Source: Pseudoscleropodium purum | Taxonomy: Eukaryota > Streptophyta > Bryopsida > Hypnales > Brachytheciaceae | DNA length: 64,000 bases | Reading direction: 5' to 3' | Assembly: GCA_963969395.1 (NCBI GenBank) | Contig: OZ017799.1 | Coordinates: 13,084,501-13,148,500 of the forward strand | Shown here: positions 34,686 to 47,595 of the stretch, piece after piece | How the letters are laid out: each line of letters opens with the position of its first letter | How positions within the stretch are numbered: position 1 is the stretch's first letter | The notes under the pieces: generated by a model | What the model was told of the DNA's origin: nothing | Databases searched by the model: none | The model's input: the letters and a program-made list of their open reading frames with translations, nothing else | Program-made: the position numbers and the translations under genes

Positions 34686-35620
34686 TTACCACTATAGTCC
34701 GTCCACCCAACTATGGTTCTTATTGTTATATGGTTTTTTTAGAGGGTCTACCTCCTAATGGAATCATGAAGGATGAAATTCACCATTTAAGTCCATGAGG
34801 CTTAAATAGTTGAGTTGTTCCCAACAAATGCTTCACTCATGCCTATCTTTCACACCTAAATTACCTTTCTTTTCCTTCTTCAAATTTTCTTTAATAAAAA
34901 TAGTTATTCCAACTTTGAATTATTTATTATTGAAAATTAACCCTCTACCAAAAACCTCATCATTTGTTGTGATCCCCATTTTTACACCTTATTCTTGCAT
35001 TTCAAAGAACATAGTATGATGAATGATGTGTTTCTTGATTTCATAAGGACATTTTTTAGGTCTCCATTGGTAGTATCGCATTAATCCCTAAGTGTCCCAA
35101 TGTCTCAAATACGGCCTCTTCAAATTGAAAGATTTCCTTGTTTGACTATTAATTATAATTTTTTTAGTTGCACAATCAAAGAATGTGTCCCTTTTTCCTC
35201 TAGCTTTGGGCTTGTCTCCACTACCAATTTGTACAGTCAGTTTATGTGAATCTTTTTTTTAGGTGATAGTTTGATTGGAATGAATTAAAAAAGGTTTGAA
35301 TTTTAGTAAACATGAGATGGGCACTCAAGGGTTTAAGTAGGTTAAGTGACACAACTAAGTTAGTAATGTGAATAGTAATGTTAGTCCAAAATTCTACGAT
35401 TGTAATGTAATGTGAGCTATAAGTTTGCATAGATTCAAATTGTGACTCACCATGCCTATCGTTTTATTGCATGTGACTGAGATTCAAATTTTGAATCAAT
35501 GTCAGTAGTAACATAACTTACATCCACCGATAAGACTAGACTTGATGGACGTTGAAAGTGAAAAGTATTTGGCACAAAATTAGAAGGACTGAAGCCATAA
35601 CACTTCAAAGTGATCACATG
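34686..35620. other. AT-rich intergenic DNA
   Basis: Probable SINE body to about 34800, then AT-rich DNA containing a short TTAA-family derivative at 35081-35336. No gene recognised. Confidence 0.5.
35081..35336. mobile_element. Short TTAA-family derivative (~256 bp)
   Basis: Left end TTAATCCCTAAGTGTCCCAA; right end GGGCACTCAAGGGTTTAAG. The ends are imperfect inverted repeats (TTAA, CCCT, AGTG, CC). No coding capacity. Confidence 0.5.
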
Positions 35621-35962
35621 TAAGGTAGGAGGTCCATCAACCGACCATTTAAGAGCTGGAACTGATTTTTGAACTGATTTTTGGGAGGTGAAACTTCTTC
35701 AAATATTTTTCACTAATTTTTCCTTGAAACACAAGTAGAATCGGCATCTAACCCAAGTTGTTTCACATTTTTTGGAGCTTTGTAAAATTAGTTATTAAAA
35801 TTTGAAGTTGAAGTGGCATAGGGCTCTAATAGCATCCACCTCCTAAAATGTACATTGTTTATACATGGCTGAAGGCTACAAAAAAGAAACATGTACATGT
35901 ATTGTATATTTAAGGAGGTGAACACTTTTAGAACTTGTGCACTTTTATAATCTCCTACCTTA
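35621..35962 (+). mobile_element. MITE-A copy 3 (342 bp)
   Basis: Begins TAAGGTAGGAGGTCCAT and ends ATCTCCTACCTTA, giving a clean 11-bp terminal inverted repeat. Includes a small internal duplication GAACTGATTTTTG at 35656-35685 that other copies lack. Aligns end to end with 10614-10939. Confidence 0.88.
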
Positions 35963-38651
35963 ATAACTTAAGTTAAGGTGTCTATGAATCTACCTCCCTT
36001 ATGTGATTCAAAATGGTTTGTGAAAGAATTTGTAGAAGTTGAGTCATTAGAAGAGATTTGGGGCCTCTTGAAGACTATGAGTTCCTAGGCTCTAAAAACT
36101 TTGGGAACGTTGCCAATTGCATAGTCCAATATGGTTGAGCCAATGCCACATCATTTTTCAAAAAAAATTCTCAAATTCTTTTTGTATTTTAGAAATTTGC
36201 ATTTCTTTTTTGCATTTCCTTTTCTGACAACACATTGTTCTTATATTGTTGCATGAACAACTAATGGAATAAGCTTGAAACGACCCTCCATAGGCTTGAA
36301 ATTCCTTTTAATGTATGTACCTAAAGTACATAGACATGAATATGCTTTGAATTTAGGCAAGTCTTGAATTACAAACAGAAGGATTTAGTGGATTTGGCAA
36401 TGGTGAGGTATTGACTTGCTAAAGTAGGAATACCATAAATGAATAATTTAAGCATTTCAATCTGTTGCAAGATATGGGGAATTTGTTGAGAAATTGAGCT
36501 CAATATGTGCAAAAATAAGGATGAGGAAGAATGCAAAAAAAGAGGAAAGTTTTTCTTCAAGAATGAATATTTTACGTCTTTATCAATGTCAAAAATTTTC
36601 ATTTGAACTCATTCTTGTCTTTTAGCTAGCTTCACCAAAAACAAGCTACCTTTGGAACTTGTTTTGAATTATAGGCGTATGAGCCAATCAAGTGTGAGTA
36701 AAGCGAATCTTTTTCAAATCAATAGTAGAACCAACTATTGTCAGTTTAAGGACATCCAACTATGCCATTAGAGGGGGCCTCTATGTTTATGGTATTCCTA
36801 ATATATCTCAATTGCACATAAAGAATTTTGAGAAGATATGGGGTAGAATACCATTCTTTTGTGTGTTGAAATGACAAAATTTGGATTCACTATTCAAAAT
36901 TTGGCATGAATTACTTAAAAGAGGTGACGAAATACAAAACTAACCATTCCAAAATAGAGGATAATTTTATTTATTTATCCACCATGGTAAAAAATTGGAA
37001 TTTTTGCATTTGAATTTTATGGTTCAATGTGACCAATACTAGGGAGCCTTACAAGGTGTACTAAAAGAAAACTCCTTTACTAGATGAAAATTATGCATTA
37101 TTTTAACATCATTTTATCCATATTTCATAAAAGTCATTCAAATTGGAATAAATTGCATAAAAAATGAACACAGTAAACATCACCTAACAAGAGTGGTGAC
37201 ACTAAAATTTGATTGATTATACTAGATATACACAATCAAAACATAAAAGCCTATTGTTGCTTTTTGGTACACCTACATAGCAACACTTTGATATTCCATT
37301 CACTTCATTCATGAGGTGCCCAAATAATGAATGCTAAAGTGTATTGAAATCTTCATTCACTCGCCAATAGGACACAATGAAAGAATCTATCAACTTAATA
37401 ATAGTAAGTAGACCTATTTGCTACTAGTGCCAACTAGGTTTTTTTTTCATTTTTTATGAAGTGGCAAAGTGGCAATATAAAATGTTATAGTGGTGCTTCA
37501 AATTTCAACATTCATCCACATATTGGATAGAAAAATATCACATTAGTAAGTATATACCACGTATCTATAAAAAAAAATTCATCCACAATCCAATGATTTC
37601 ATCCAAGATTTATTTCTTAATTTGAAGTTTTTTGGTGAAGAAATTCATAAATTGTCATCATTTTTTAGCCAAATTATTTTATTCTAGTGCAACCTAGCAC
37701 TATAAAGCCCCCCTAAAAGCCATGGTGTTGACTATGGATGCACTTATCTAATAGAGAAACAAAGGCATGCAAATCAACGTGCAAGATATTCTTTGGCACG
37801 ACTTTAAATCATGCCTAGAAAATGGGCCCATGAGGTTGAATTTACCCCAAGGAAAAATGCAGGAATTTTTTTTTTTTCACACAAATTTTTTTTGCAAATT
37901 CTGAATTCAGATTTGCAATCAAAGACCCCAAATTAGCTAGGAGATGCCTAAAACATAACCTAGACACGGCTCAAAATAGGGGGCTTTTTAAAACACTTAC
38001 CCCCAATAAAACCCCAAATTACCCTGTTGGGCCTATTTCCTGGGCATGATTTAACGTCCTGCCATTTTTTGAGTTCTACCAACTATCTTCCTTTCATTCC
38101 CCTATTGAATTGTTTTTTTTTCTAAATATAAGTCTCTTCTTTTCTCTTTTTTTTCCACTCCAAATAGTTGTTTCTATAGATTTTTTTGCTGGATTTTTTT
38201 CCAATGTTTTCAAAATTGCAACTGAATTTTTCACAATGTGCAAGGTTTGCATGATCTGATGCTTTGGATTTCCGCTTACAACTTGTAAGGTTCCCAACAA
38301 AACTAAACCACTGTTAATATCTGACCCACCCTAGTGGCAATGGCCTCCATAGAGCCAATGCAAGGCCTGTGAGCTCCCAAATTCTCATGATCAGCACGCC
38401 TTTGTCGCTTCTTATGGAAGCTCCATAGGAATGGTATTTCTGTGTTCTAGCAACCTACCCTCTTGTTATAGGCCTTCAACCCTCAAGGTCCACAATTAAC
38501 ATTTATATTGTACCCGGTGGTCAAGATTGGCAAAACTGAAATAAAAATAAATAAATAAAAAGAGGTTTCTGAAAATACATATGAAATTTTTTGAGATTTA
38601 AAAAAAAAAAATTGATTTAATTGGGAAAGCAAATTGTGCACAATGTTTTTT
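35963..38651. other. AT-rich intergenic DNA
   Basis: About 2.7 kb with scattered short frames, none with a recognisable domain. No RNA gene or clear repeat ends seen. Confidence 0.6.
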
Positions 38652-39430
38652 TAAGCATCTATTGAGACCTATTTTCCAAAAAAATTTAATAATTAGATGT
38701 AAAATACCAACTAGGTACAAAATAGTGAATGACTGTATGTATGGTAGTTAGAACCACCCATTACCAACCTCTTTTATCAAGGATTCCACATATGTTCTCA
38801 AGCAATATAAGGCAATGTAAATTTCCATGATTTGATTAGTTTCAACTTTGAGGAGGAAAAACACATTCTGCAATTTGCAATTTTGGCTTTGTCAACTACT
38901 TGCTACACTTCTACATTTGTAATTTAAAAAAACATGTACTCTAATAACACCATGTCCAACCATTAGATAGGAAAACACTACTTGATAAAGTATCTCTACA
39001 AATTAGATGACTTTCATCCAAGCAATATTGAGAAAGTAAATTGATTTCTGTTTGTCCAATTGGATGTCAAAGCACTTTAATGTTAATAGAGTGATCAAAT
39101 TTTGCATAGTAGTAGAACCACCCATTACCAATTAGGGATCCATATCCAACTTATATGGTTGAAAATAGTTGCAACCAAGGCTAAAACAAATTTTCAACCA
39201 AAGTATCAAATAAGTTTTTCTTCCTTTTCAAAGTTGGGCCTAATAAGTCATGGAAATTTACATTGCCTTATACTACTCTAAAACATATGTGGAATCCCTA
39301 AAGTGGTTGACTATAGGTGATTCTACCATGATGTATCTAATTCAAGCATCTATTGTATTGAGACCTATTTTCTGAAAAACAAACAAACATTAGGATTCAA
39401 ATGTTAATGAAATACGTATTGGTGAATGGT
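38652..39430. repeat. Nested direct and inverted repeat block
   Basis: Bases about 38758-38850 (ATTCCACATATGTTCT, AAGGCAATGTAAATTTCCAT) recur in reverse complement at about 39240-39330. Outside them, 38652-38680 and 39346-39375 share AAGCATCTATTG and GAGACCTATTTTC in direct orientation. AGAACCACCCATTACCAA also occurs twice directly (38750 and 39114). Confidence 0.7.
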
Positions 39431-41400
39431 TGTTTCTTCAAAATTTAGTGGATTTGTACTAGCTAAGGTGGATTGTATATATGATGGAGAATAAATCTAT
39501 AATATACACCAAAATTTGTGGAAAATGATATTTTTTTCTAAAAAATTTGTTGTATGTGAAAATGAAGAATCTTATGAAATAATTCAATGTAAAAAATTTG
39601 TTGATTCCTGTTTCTTTAAATGACTTGTTATACACTTATAGTAGTGTGTAGTTCAAAAATCAATCCTAAATTCTCATATGTAAACACCAAACATTTTAGA
39701 TAAGAATATATTAAGTAACTTATACAACATTCAAGGTTATAATCAATTGATGTGCTTACTTTACACAAACTTATAACAACCATATATGAACATATATCTT
39801 ATTAGTTGTATCATTTTTGAGAACACTGACATTGAATCTCAAAGCTTTTGATTGAGCAAAAATGATTCAAGCATTAAAATTATGGTTAACAATGATAAAT
39901 GTACAACCTTTAAAATATAAATTTCATGACTCAAAGGATTGTCATTCTTGAAAATTGTTCTTCCTCATAGGAATATAATGTTTTCAAACTACCTAATCTA
40001 TAACAAATGATGATGAATTGGAGTGTAGTATTTCCCTTTTGAGAAAGGAAATATAGTCCTTACTATGAACTATCCTAGGAACCTTGTTATAGGATCTCAA
40101 GTAGATAAACCATTAATTTATGCTAATCTTGGAAGAATATTAGAGCCTTCATGTATAACAAATTGAGTTAAAAATCATAACTACCTAATTGAATAAAAGT
40201 GTCTACTTCCATATATATAGAGGATTAGAGTTGAAATGAAACAATTGGAAAAAATTTAAAAGATATAAAACTTACAAGATATACCCATCAAATTGAAAAT
40301 ACTTGTTGCATTGTGACAATAAATTTATACTGGACAATAGATACAATAATTATCTATAATTTTTCATGATAAATATTCAAATTTTTATTTTAGGAGTTAA
40401 TCTTGTAACATTGTTGTAGGTAAAAAATTGTCAATGGATGACTTTGAAGATTATTGGAGTGATAAACAATGCACCTATTGGTCCTAAATGTCCAAGCCTT
40501 TTCAAGTGTGTTTTGACTATGAAAAAAGAGCATGGGCTTATAGTTATCCCCAATGAAGTAAATTTTTTTTTTCAAAACCTAACCATATGGATGTTTAAAG
40601 AGCTTTCTTATTAGTATATACCCCAATTTTGAGTGCAAAATTGCATAAGAGTTGTGACATTGTAACAAGTAAAATGTAAATATTCTATTTTTAGTATATT
40701 GTCCCTCCCCACAATGTTTCAAAAATTTGATATGTAAAAGTTTTTTAGGATTGGTGGTGATAGGAAAACTATAAATTGTGTTAGCACACTAAAATGCACT
40801 TTCGGGAAACTTAATTTCACATGAAAAGCTATTAAATCCATTATACAATCCACCTTACAAATGTTGAAATGTGATTTTTTAAAAAGTAAAAATCACAAAT
40901 AAATCCAAATCAATACTTGCTTGTGTAAATTTTCAATGGTGAAAATCATGAAAATACTTTATTCTTTCCATTGGAACCATTTTCAAAGCAAATGGATAAG
41001 TATAAGTTTTTAGATCTCAAATCAAGTGAAATTGGCAAACTTTGCTTAAAATTGGAAAATGAAGTAAAATTAGCAAGCCTTACTCTTCCACTAATGGACA
41101 TATATGACTTTTGAGACCTCTCAACAATCAAATATGGACCTTTATTAGTGAAAAATAAAAGTTTTCAATAGTTAATCCTAAAAATTGCTCGAATTTAAAA
41201 AAAAAATGGTCGAACTAATTTAACTGCTCATACCAAAATGAGCCAAAAATGTCAAATTGACTATATGTCCTATGGTTCGTTGAACATTTAGGAGTTAATA
41301 AAGACATTTTTGACAATGCACTGAAAAGAGGCGTACCACAAAGTACCTTGGTGATAGGTCTCGTCCTTTCAGGGTTAACTTCTGAGATCAATGCCCCGCT
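39431..41400. other. AT-rich intergenic DNA
   Basis: No gene recognised. Near the right end, 41169-41301 and 41381 carry TTAA-family-like ends (TTAATCCTAAAAATTG; CATTTAGGAGTTAA; CCTTTCAGGGTTAA). Confidence 0.5.
41169..41381. mobile_element. Possible short TTAA-family derivative
   Basis: TTAATCCTAAAAATTGC at the left; candidate right ends at 41301 (ACATTTAGGAGTTAA) and 41381 (CCTTTCAGGGTTAA). The stretch CCTTGGTGATAGGTCT before the latter also occurs in reverse near 25040 and in similar form near 19535. Confidence 0.4.
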
Positions 41401-42745
41401 TAGGTTCACACGACCGCAGTGTGAACGCGGCCTTAGCGCACAGCTCTATCTGCCGACTGTGCCATCCAAGATGACGTGTTACACAGTACCTGCCAGTGAC
41501 AAATCAACCTACTAGGCCCGAAGTTTGCGACCTACAAAGCAGCTTCGTCACCTTAGAATCGCTAGCCCTTCCGCCCGCTCTGTGCCCACGTTCTGCCATA
41601 GCCAGCATCCCACCATCATTAGACAGCATCCGTTTACACTTCCTCTTTTTTCTTCTCTCCCTCTTCAGCTTCCCTCGTTGATTCCCCCTCACCCCCCTCT
41701 ACCCAACGATATGCTGATTGCCCCAATCTGTTTCCAATCGCCTCCGATATCCCTGTTTTGATTAATTCCCCGATCTCTTCAACTCTTTGCGCTATTCGAC
41801 TGAACCCTTACGGATTTCCGGATCGTGCACTGACAGTTTGAGTTTGAGCGACGAGCAGTGGCGTTTCGAGCTTTACAATTTTTTTTTCGATTTTTCCGAT
41901 TTTTTGGAGCTGTGGGAGCTTTGTTGAGGAGAGATCGCTCTTAAGTTATTTCGCGGTTGCTGTGTTGGAGATTCTTTATTGAATTTGCGGCGGACGGTGT
42001 GAGAGAAGACTGCGTGTCAGTCGATCTGTAAGCTTCCATTGAGTTACTTTGAGTGTTGGTGTTTTTCTTAGGGTTTCGTATTCTGGAGTTTTAGGTCTTT
42101 GTTACGGTTTGGATTTTCTCATCGGGTTGGTTCATTTGATGTTCACGAGTGAAGAATGTTGTTGACGTGATTTTTTTGAGCATTATTGGGATTTGAACTT
42201 TGTATCGCCCTATTTTGTCGCACACTGGATTACCGGCCGTTGGACAATTTCTGGTTTGGCTGCTTTATGGAAATGATGTACCCTACGATAAATTAGTGTC
42301 GTTGGAGCTAATCGACGGGATATAGAATGTGAGTCGCTGGTAACGGTAGCCATTTGTAACGTCCTGCCCTAATGTAAGCATTTCTAACGGAAATTTAAAT
42401 TTCCATGGAGCCAATCGTACTTATATTAGCTTGATTTGGTACGAAACGTTACGCTACTAGAACTCAAAGTAAGAAATTCAAATGGTGCATCAGTTCAAGC
42501 ATGCTATTATATAGAGATCAAGGATGAACTCGCTAGTGATATGTTGTTTTTTGGTGCGAACCAGCGGTACTCCAAATTTAACGTCTAGAAGCTCGGTATT
42601 CAGTGAGCTGTACTAAAGACAGCTACGTATATTGAAAATCCAAGGATATTACCTTACGCGGGTGCTCTCTGTCCAATAGTAAAATGTTGAGCATTTGGAA
42701 CAAATGTCCTTTGCATGTCGTTAAGATTTCATATTTTGTTTGCAG
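41401..42745 (+). promoter_or_regulatory. SH3P2 promoter region, 5' leader exon and leader intron
   Basis: GC content rises from about 41400. A leader exon probably ends at 42027 (GATCT|GTAAGC), and an intron of about 720 bp runs to the TTTGTTTGCAG acceptor at 42745, two bases before the start codon. Pyrimidine-rich tracts at 41630-41700 may mark the core promoter. No clear TATA box. Confidence 0.55.
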
Positions 42746-42747
42746 AA

Positions 42748-45700
42748 ATGGATGCCATCAGGAAACGAGCAAGTGCGTTCAGAGAACAGGTCGCCAAGCA
42801 ACAGCAGGTACTTGAGCATGAGTTGCTGTAGTTAGTAGCTCACGTATAATCTGGATACAGCATTCCGCGGATTCTTCTATTCAGGTTTATGCTATATCAC
42901 TCATCATGAATGAATTCATGTGTACACAGGCCGTGTTGAAGTCATTTTCAGGCCATTCACAAGGAGACCACTTGATTCTTGATGAGGCAGAGCTTCAACG
43001 ACATCAGCAGCTTGAGAGGCTCTATATTTCCACAAAGGCTGCTAAGGTTTGTCTGTTGGACTTTCTAGAAAGATGTCACTTGGTCACCATTGCTAGTACC
43101 ATTGCTGGTTGTTTCTATAAATTATTTCTTATTTCAAATAGGAGTTCGTGTGAATAGGCCATCTATAATCAGATAATGTTCCTACGATGTTTTACTGAGT
43201 ATTCTGGGTGTGAGCAATTTCTAAATTTTCCTTTCTTGATCGCAGCATTTCCAACGGGAAATTGTGCGTGGCGTTGAGGGTATCATATCTACTGGCGTCA
43301 AACAACTCGAAGTTGGTAAGTTTGATTTAATTTACTTAATAAATTTTTCTTAGTCATCACATTTCAGTCCCTCTCTTGTGTAAGTATTTGCACTTTCAAA
43401 TGAAGGGGTTTAACATGACTTTTGAACAACACAATCTGATTAATTGCCCTTTACCTAACTGCTAAGGTGGAATTTTTTATGGGTGTCTTCTGCAGCGAAC
43501 AAACTTGCAGAGGACTGTCGTAAGTATGGCACGGAAGGGCCAAGCAGTGGAGGGGCACTTGCAAGAGCTTCTTCCTATTTCGGAACAGCACGTACTCAGA
43601 TGGAGAGGGAGCGTGATAACATGCATCGATCTATTGGCACTCAGGTTTATTCATTGGTTACTCTTGTATAGAAGTAGTTTAAACATCCCTCATCTCTGGT
43701 GTCGAACCTCTACTACTGTTAAAATAGTGTGTGGTTTAGGTATCTGCCAGAATGGTTTGATTAGTTGTACGAATCTGGATTCTCTGTGGTATTTTCTGTC
43801 TGTTCTGACTATTGGAAATCCCGTTTCAAAAACATCAGTTTCTTTCAGTTTGTATGCTTTAATTGTTTCATAACTCCCGTTCTTAGGCTCTCCGTGTATC
43901 CTGTGAGCATCACAATTGTTTTGCAAGTTATAAAAACTCAGTCTAATATGCTCAACAGATAGCAGAACCTTTGAGAGCAATGGTGATGGGTGCTCCTCTA
44001 GAAGATGCTCGTCACCTCACACAACGTTATGAGCGCTTACGTCAAGAGGCTGAAGCCCAGGTATTCTAATCGTAAATCATTATCTTATGATATTTAAGAC
44101 CAATGTGCTTAGAGGTTAGTTTTTAGTCAAGAACTGCATCGTTGAACTTTCAAGAAGCTCACTAGGGATCCCTGCTTTCATGTATTGAATATTATTGTAA
44201 ATTCGTGAGATAAGAACTTCAGATGGAAACTATCCGCAGTTGTTATTCAGTTGTATTGGTTTTATAGAGCAAAATTTTGGAAGGTATCAACTTTACCTGT
44301 TTCAGTCTTCTTGGGCAGGCTTTGGATGTTGGACGAAAGCAGGTCAGAAGTAAGGAGGGGAATACAGAGAACGATCAGAAGCTTCAAGTGGCTGAACAGA
44401 AGATGGGAGAACTTCTGTCAGCCATGGCTGTACTTGGGAAGGAGGCTGCAGCTGCCATGACTGGAGTGGAAGCCCAGCAACAGCGCCATACACTGCAGCG
44501 ATTGATATCTATGGTTGGTTCTTGACTTTCTGCTCTTTGCGTTCAGAATAAAATCAAGTGCTCATAGAGTATTTCTTCTTGTACGAAATGACTTTGAGGA
44601 TCATGCAGTTTAGAGACTAGTTAATCTGCACACTGATTATTATGTCTTAGCAGAATCTTTCAATGTTTTCACACTCAGGTTCATTTATCTTCAGAATGTG
44701 CTATAATCTATCTGGTACATGGTCTAAAGCACCAGCGATATGAACATGCTCCTTTTGTAATATGAGTGTATTATCGGGTTTCCTGATTCTATGATCATCG
44801 TATCTTGCAAATGCAATCCTGCTGTTGTTAGAAGTTTCTTCCGATCTTTGTGAAATCATGCTGACCTCAGGACCTGCTCTAGGTTGAAGCTGAACGTGCA
44901 TATCATCAGCGGGCCACAGAGATTTTGGACCAGCTCCAAGCACAGGTACGTACTGCTGTGATAAGTAATTCCACTTGTGGATGATGTTTTGGGTTTGGAA
45001 GAGCATGTGATTTAGGGTGTCGTATAATAATATGACTGCCGAGCTCATGGCTTGTACCCTGTAGGACTTGAATGACGAGTTGAGGGGATCTACGTGTTGC
45101 GTTTTATCTCATCTTTCTCCTGGTAGGCATTTGCAGAGCAGTAATCCTACCTTGAACCTTCAAATTGTAGATGATTGCTGAGCGTCAACGCAGTGAGTCA
45201 AATGCACCTTCAACGGGCGACACTTATATGCCTCCTCCTCCATCATACGATGATGTCAAGGTCAATGGTGCATCGCAGCAGACTTCTGCTGATAGTGGTC
45301 CAAAAACAGCGAAGTCTTTGTACTTCCTTGCTGAGGTACTTCTGGACAACGACAGTGCCAATCGGCAATCTGCTACTTGTGTTGAACATCGCCGTGATCT
45401 TGATTTTCACATGCTAATGTGACCATCAGTGGAGACTCGTGTATTAATATTACGTTGACCATATGATGAACTTTGTCGCCATTTTGCAGGTGATGCACCC
45501 ATTTGAAGCAGAAGATGCAGGAGAACTGAGTTTATCCGTTGGAGATTATGTGGTTGTCCGGCAGGTACGGTTAGATCTACTTTCAGAATGTCCTGAGGCT
45601 GCCACAATGCATAGATCCTTACTGGCATTCCTGACAGTTGTGAATGGAAAACTGTGAAGCTTTCCTGGGCTTGCGTTGGCTTTGATTACCGGTTCTGATG

Positions 45701-45842
45701 TATTTTCGTCATGCAGGTGTCCTCAACTGGATGGTCGGAAGGAGAATGTAGAGGTAGAGCAGGGTGGTTCCCATCATCCTATGTTGAAAAGAGGCAGCGT
45801 ATTCCTGCAAGCAAGGTGGCTGATGCTGGCCTTTCAGTCTAG
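42748..45842 (+). CDS. SH3P2: BAR-SH3 protein, SH3P2-like
   Basis: Exons: 42748-42807, 42930-43046, 43246-43315, 43496-43644, 43959-44060, 44319-44513, 44883-44945, 45171-45335, 45490-45564, 45717-45842. All phases join to 373 aa, close to Arabidopsis SH3P2. It opens with MDAIRKRASAFREQVAKQQQ. Residues 1 to about 255 are a helical BAR-type domain (YISTKAAK, RGVEGII, GAPLEDARHL) that binds curved membrane. A linker holds MPPPPSYDDV (272-281). The SH3 domain spans about 303-365, with the acidic EDAGELSLSVGDYVVV loop and GWSEGE then GWFPSSYVE. In Arabidopsis SH3P proteins act in clathrin-coated vesicle traffic, cell-plate formation and autophagosome formation. Introns are 120-370 bp. Nothing is broken or missing. 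Confidence 0.93.
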
Positions 45843-46728
45843 CATCAATATATTTATTTTCGTGGCATTCTTCTCAGATGAACGATTCATACGTGCCTTT
45901 GCTGAAAATGTAGTCTAGTTTGATGTAGTACACAGATCGAGCAAAGGTTAACATTGCTACTGGTTCGGAGATAATTGAAAGCTAGAAATAGAGCTCAGCC
46001 TGGGCTAACTGGTGACTATGAATCTGGGACTCACTGGTGAGCCTCACTTTTCCTTGTTTAAACTATTACGTCCTTTATGTTTCTGTACAGAAGTCTCAGG
46101 CTTGCACTTGAAACGTCAATAAGTTGTGTTAGCAGATTATAATCCACAGCATTTATTTATCCAGTCTATGGTGTAAATTTGCCTACCCTGTTTTGAATCC
46201 GGTGAGTGTAGGTCTGCCCAAGCTGCTTCATTAGTGGGTTTATTATAAGTTAATCGCAAGTGAGAGCAGTCACTCATGTGCTCAATGTACCACCCCATGT
46301 GGTATACAGAGCTGATTTTTCAGATCCAAAGGGGCGACACGTGTCATCGAAATACAGGTGGTCAATTTTTCAATATTGGGGAATGTAATTCTAAAAAATT
46401 TCCCGAATTTTTCATGAATGATGCATTGAAATCACCAACAAACCCCAACAAAAGATAAATTGTATGTATGTTATGGGAATAAATTATTTTGAGAATTTTT
46501 ATAGCCCTTGATTATCCAAGAATGTTGTGGTCACAATTTGAAGTAAATGTTGAAGATTTTCCAACATTGTGAATTTGTAGTTACTTGCTTCTTTCAAGTG
46601 AGTGACTACTTATGACATTTGAGTGATGAAGAATGTAGATGTATCATATGGTAAATTTTTTCTTCAACAATGAAAACCTCCAACAATTGAAGAGGTTACA
46701 ATTAAGGTATTTCCCATTTAAGCTATTG

Positions 46729-46767
46729 TATACTAGTAGTTGACTCAAAATGTCAACTACTAGTATA
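46729..46767. repeat. Perfect 16-bp inverted repeat with 7-nt loop
   Basis: TATACTAGTAGTTGAC, loop TCAAAAT, then GTCAACTACTAGTATA. The arms match at all 16 bases. There is no T-run or flanking gene to suggest a terminator; it may be a remnant of a foldback element. Confidence 0.9.
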
Positions 46768-47397
46768 TATGAATGGTTTGACAAGCAAGGTCCATAATAT
46801 AGGGACATACAACTTAAGTCCACTTTGAAGCAATTAAAGCATCTATTTATTTAATTAATCATTGCTACAAGATGGTCTAAACCCTTCTCATTCTATGTTG
46901 TTTGTTACTTTTCTTTCAATTTTATTTAATATGATTGTTAATTTTGGTACTATAACCTACTCTCTCATCAATAATTGTTCACTAGAATAATTCAAAAGTG
47001 TTCAAGAATAGCCACCTTTATAATTATGCAAGTAATATGCAAGTACTATTGAATACACATCCTACTAACTACTTAAAAACATTCAAAATAAATGATGACC
47101 TTTATCATTATTTTTGCCTTCATATAAATTGCTTAGATCTATTTTTAGACTAATTGATATCTCTTGATAAAATTTGAAAATTTGAAAATTTCCTTTGAAT
47201 TGATTTTAAATAGAATATCTGTAATTTTCTTAAGAATTTTTTTCCTTTGTGTTTCAATATAGAAGTTCTATTTACAGTTATTTTTTAAAGATTTTTATTT
47301 TACTTGTTTATTGAAGACTATTTGAAGGATCATTTTTGAAATGGAAAAACAATTTCTTGTAGTAGAATGTCCTTATATTCTTTGAACTAAAGGGATA

Positions 47398-47595
47398 TTT
47401 ATATAGTTAAAAAGATCTATATTAATGTTAAAGAACTACTAGTCTACAAGAATCTACAAACATTAAAATTGATGGACAAAAAATCAAAGATCCTTTATAT
47501 AGTTAAAAAGATCTATATTGTACTAATATTAAAGAACTAATAGTCCACAAGAATCTACAAACATTAAAATGATGGAAGAATAAACAAAGATCTCC
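47398..47595. repeat. Two-unit tandem repeat (~100 bp)
   Basis: Both units contain TATAGTTAAAAAGATCTATA, AAAGAACTA, AGTC-ACAAGAATCTACAAA and CATTAAAAT then GATGGA. The boundary is near 47491. Divergence is low. Confidence 0.85.

Noticed and set aside
46729..46767. Transcription terminator
   Set aside because: Bacterial-type hairpin terminators do not apply to this nuclear plant DNA, and there is no gene end here.
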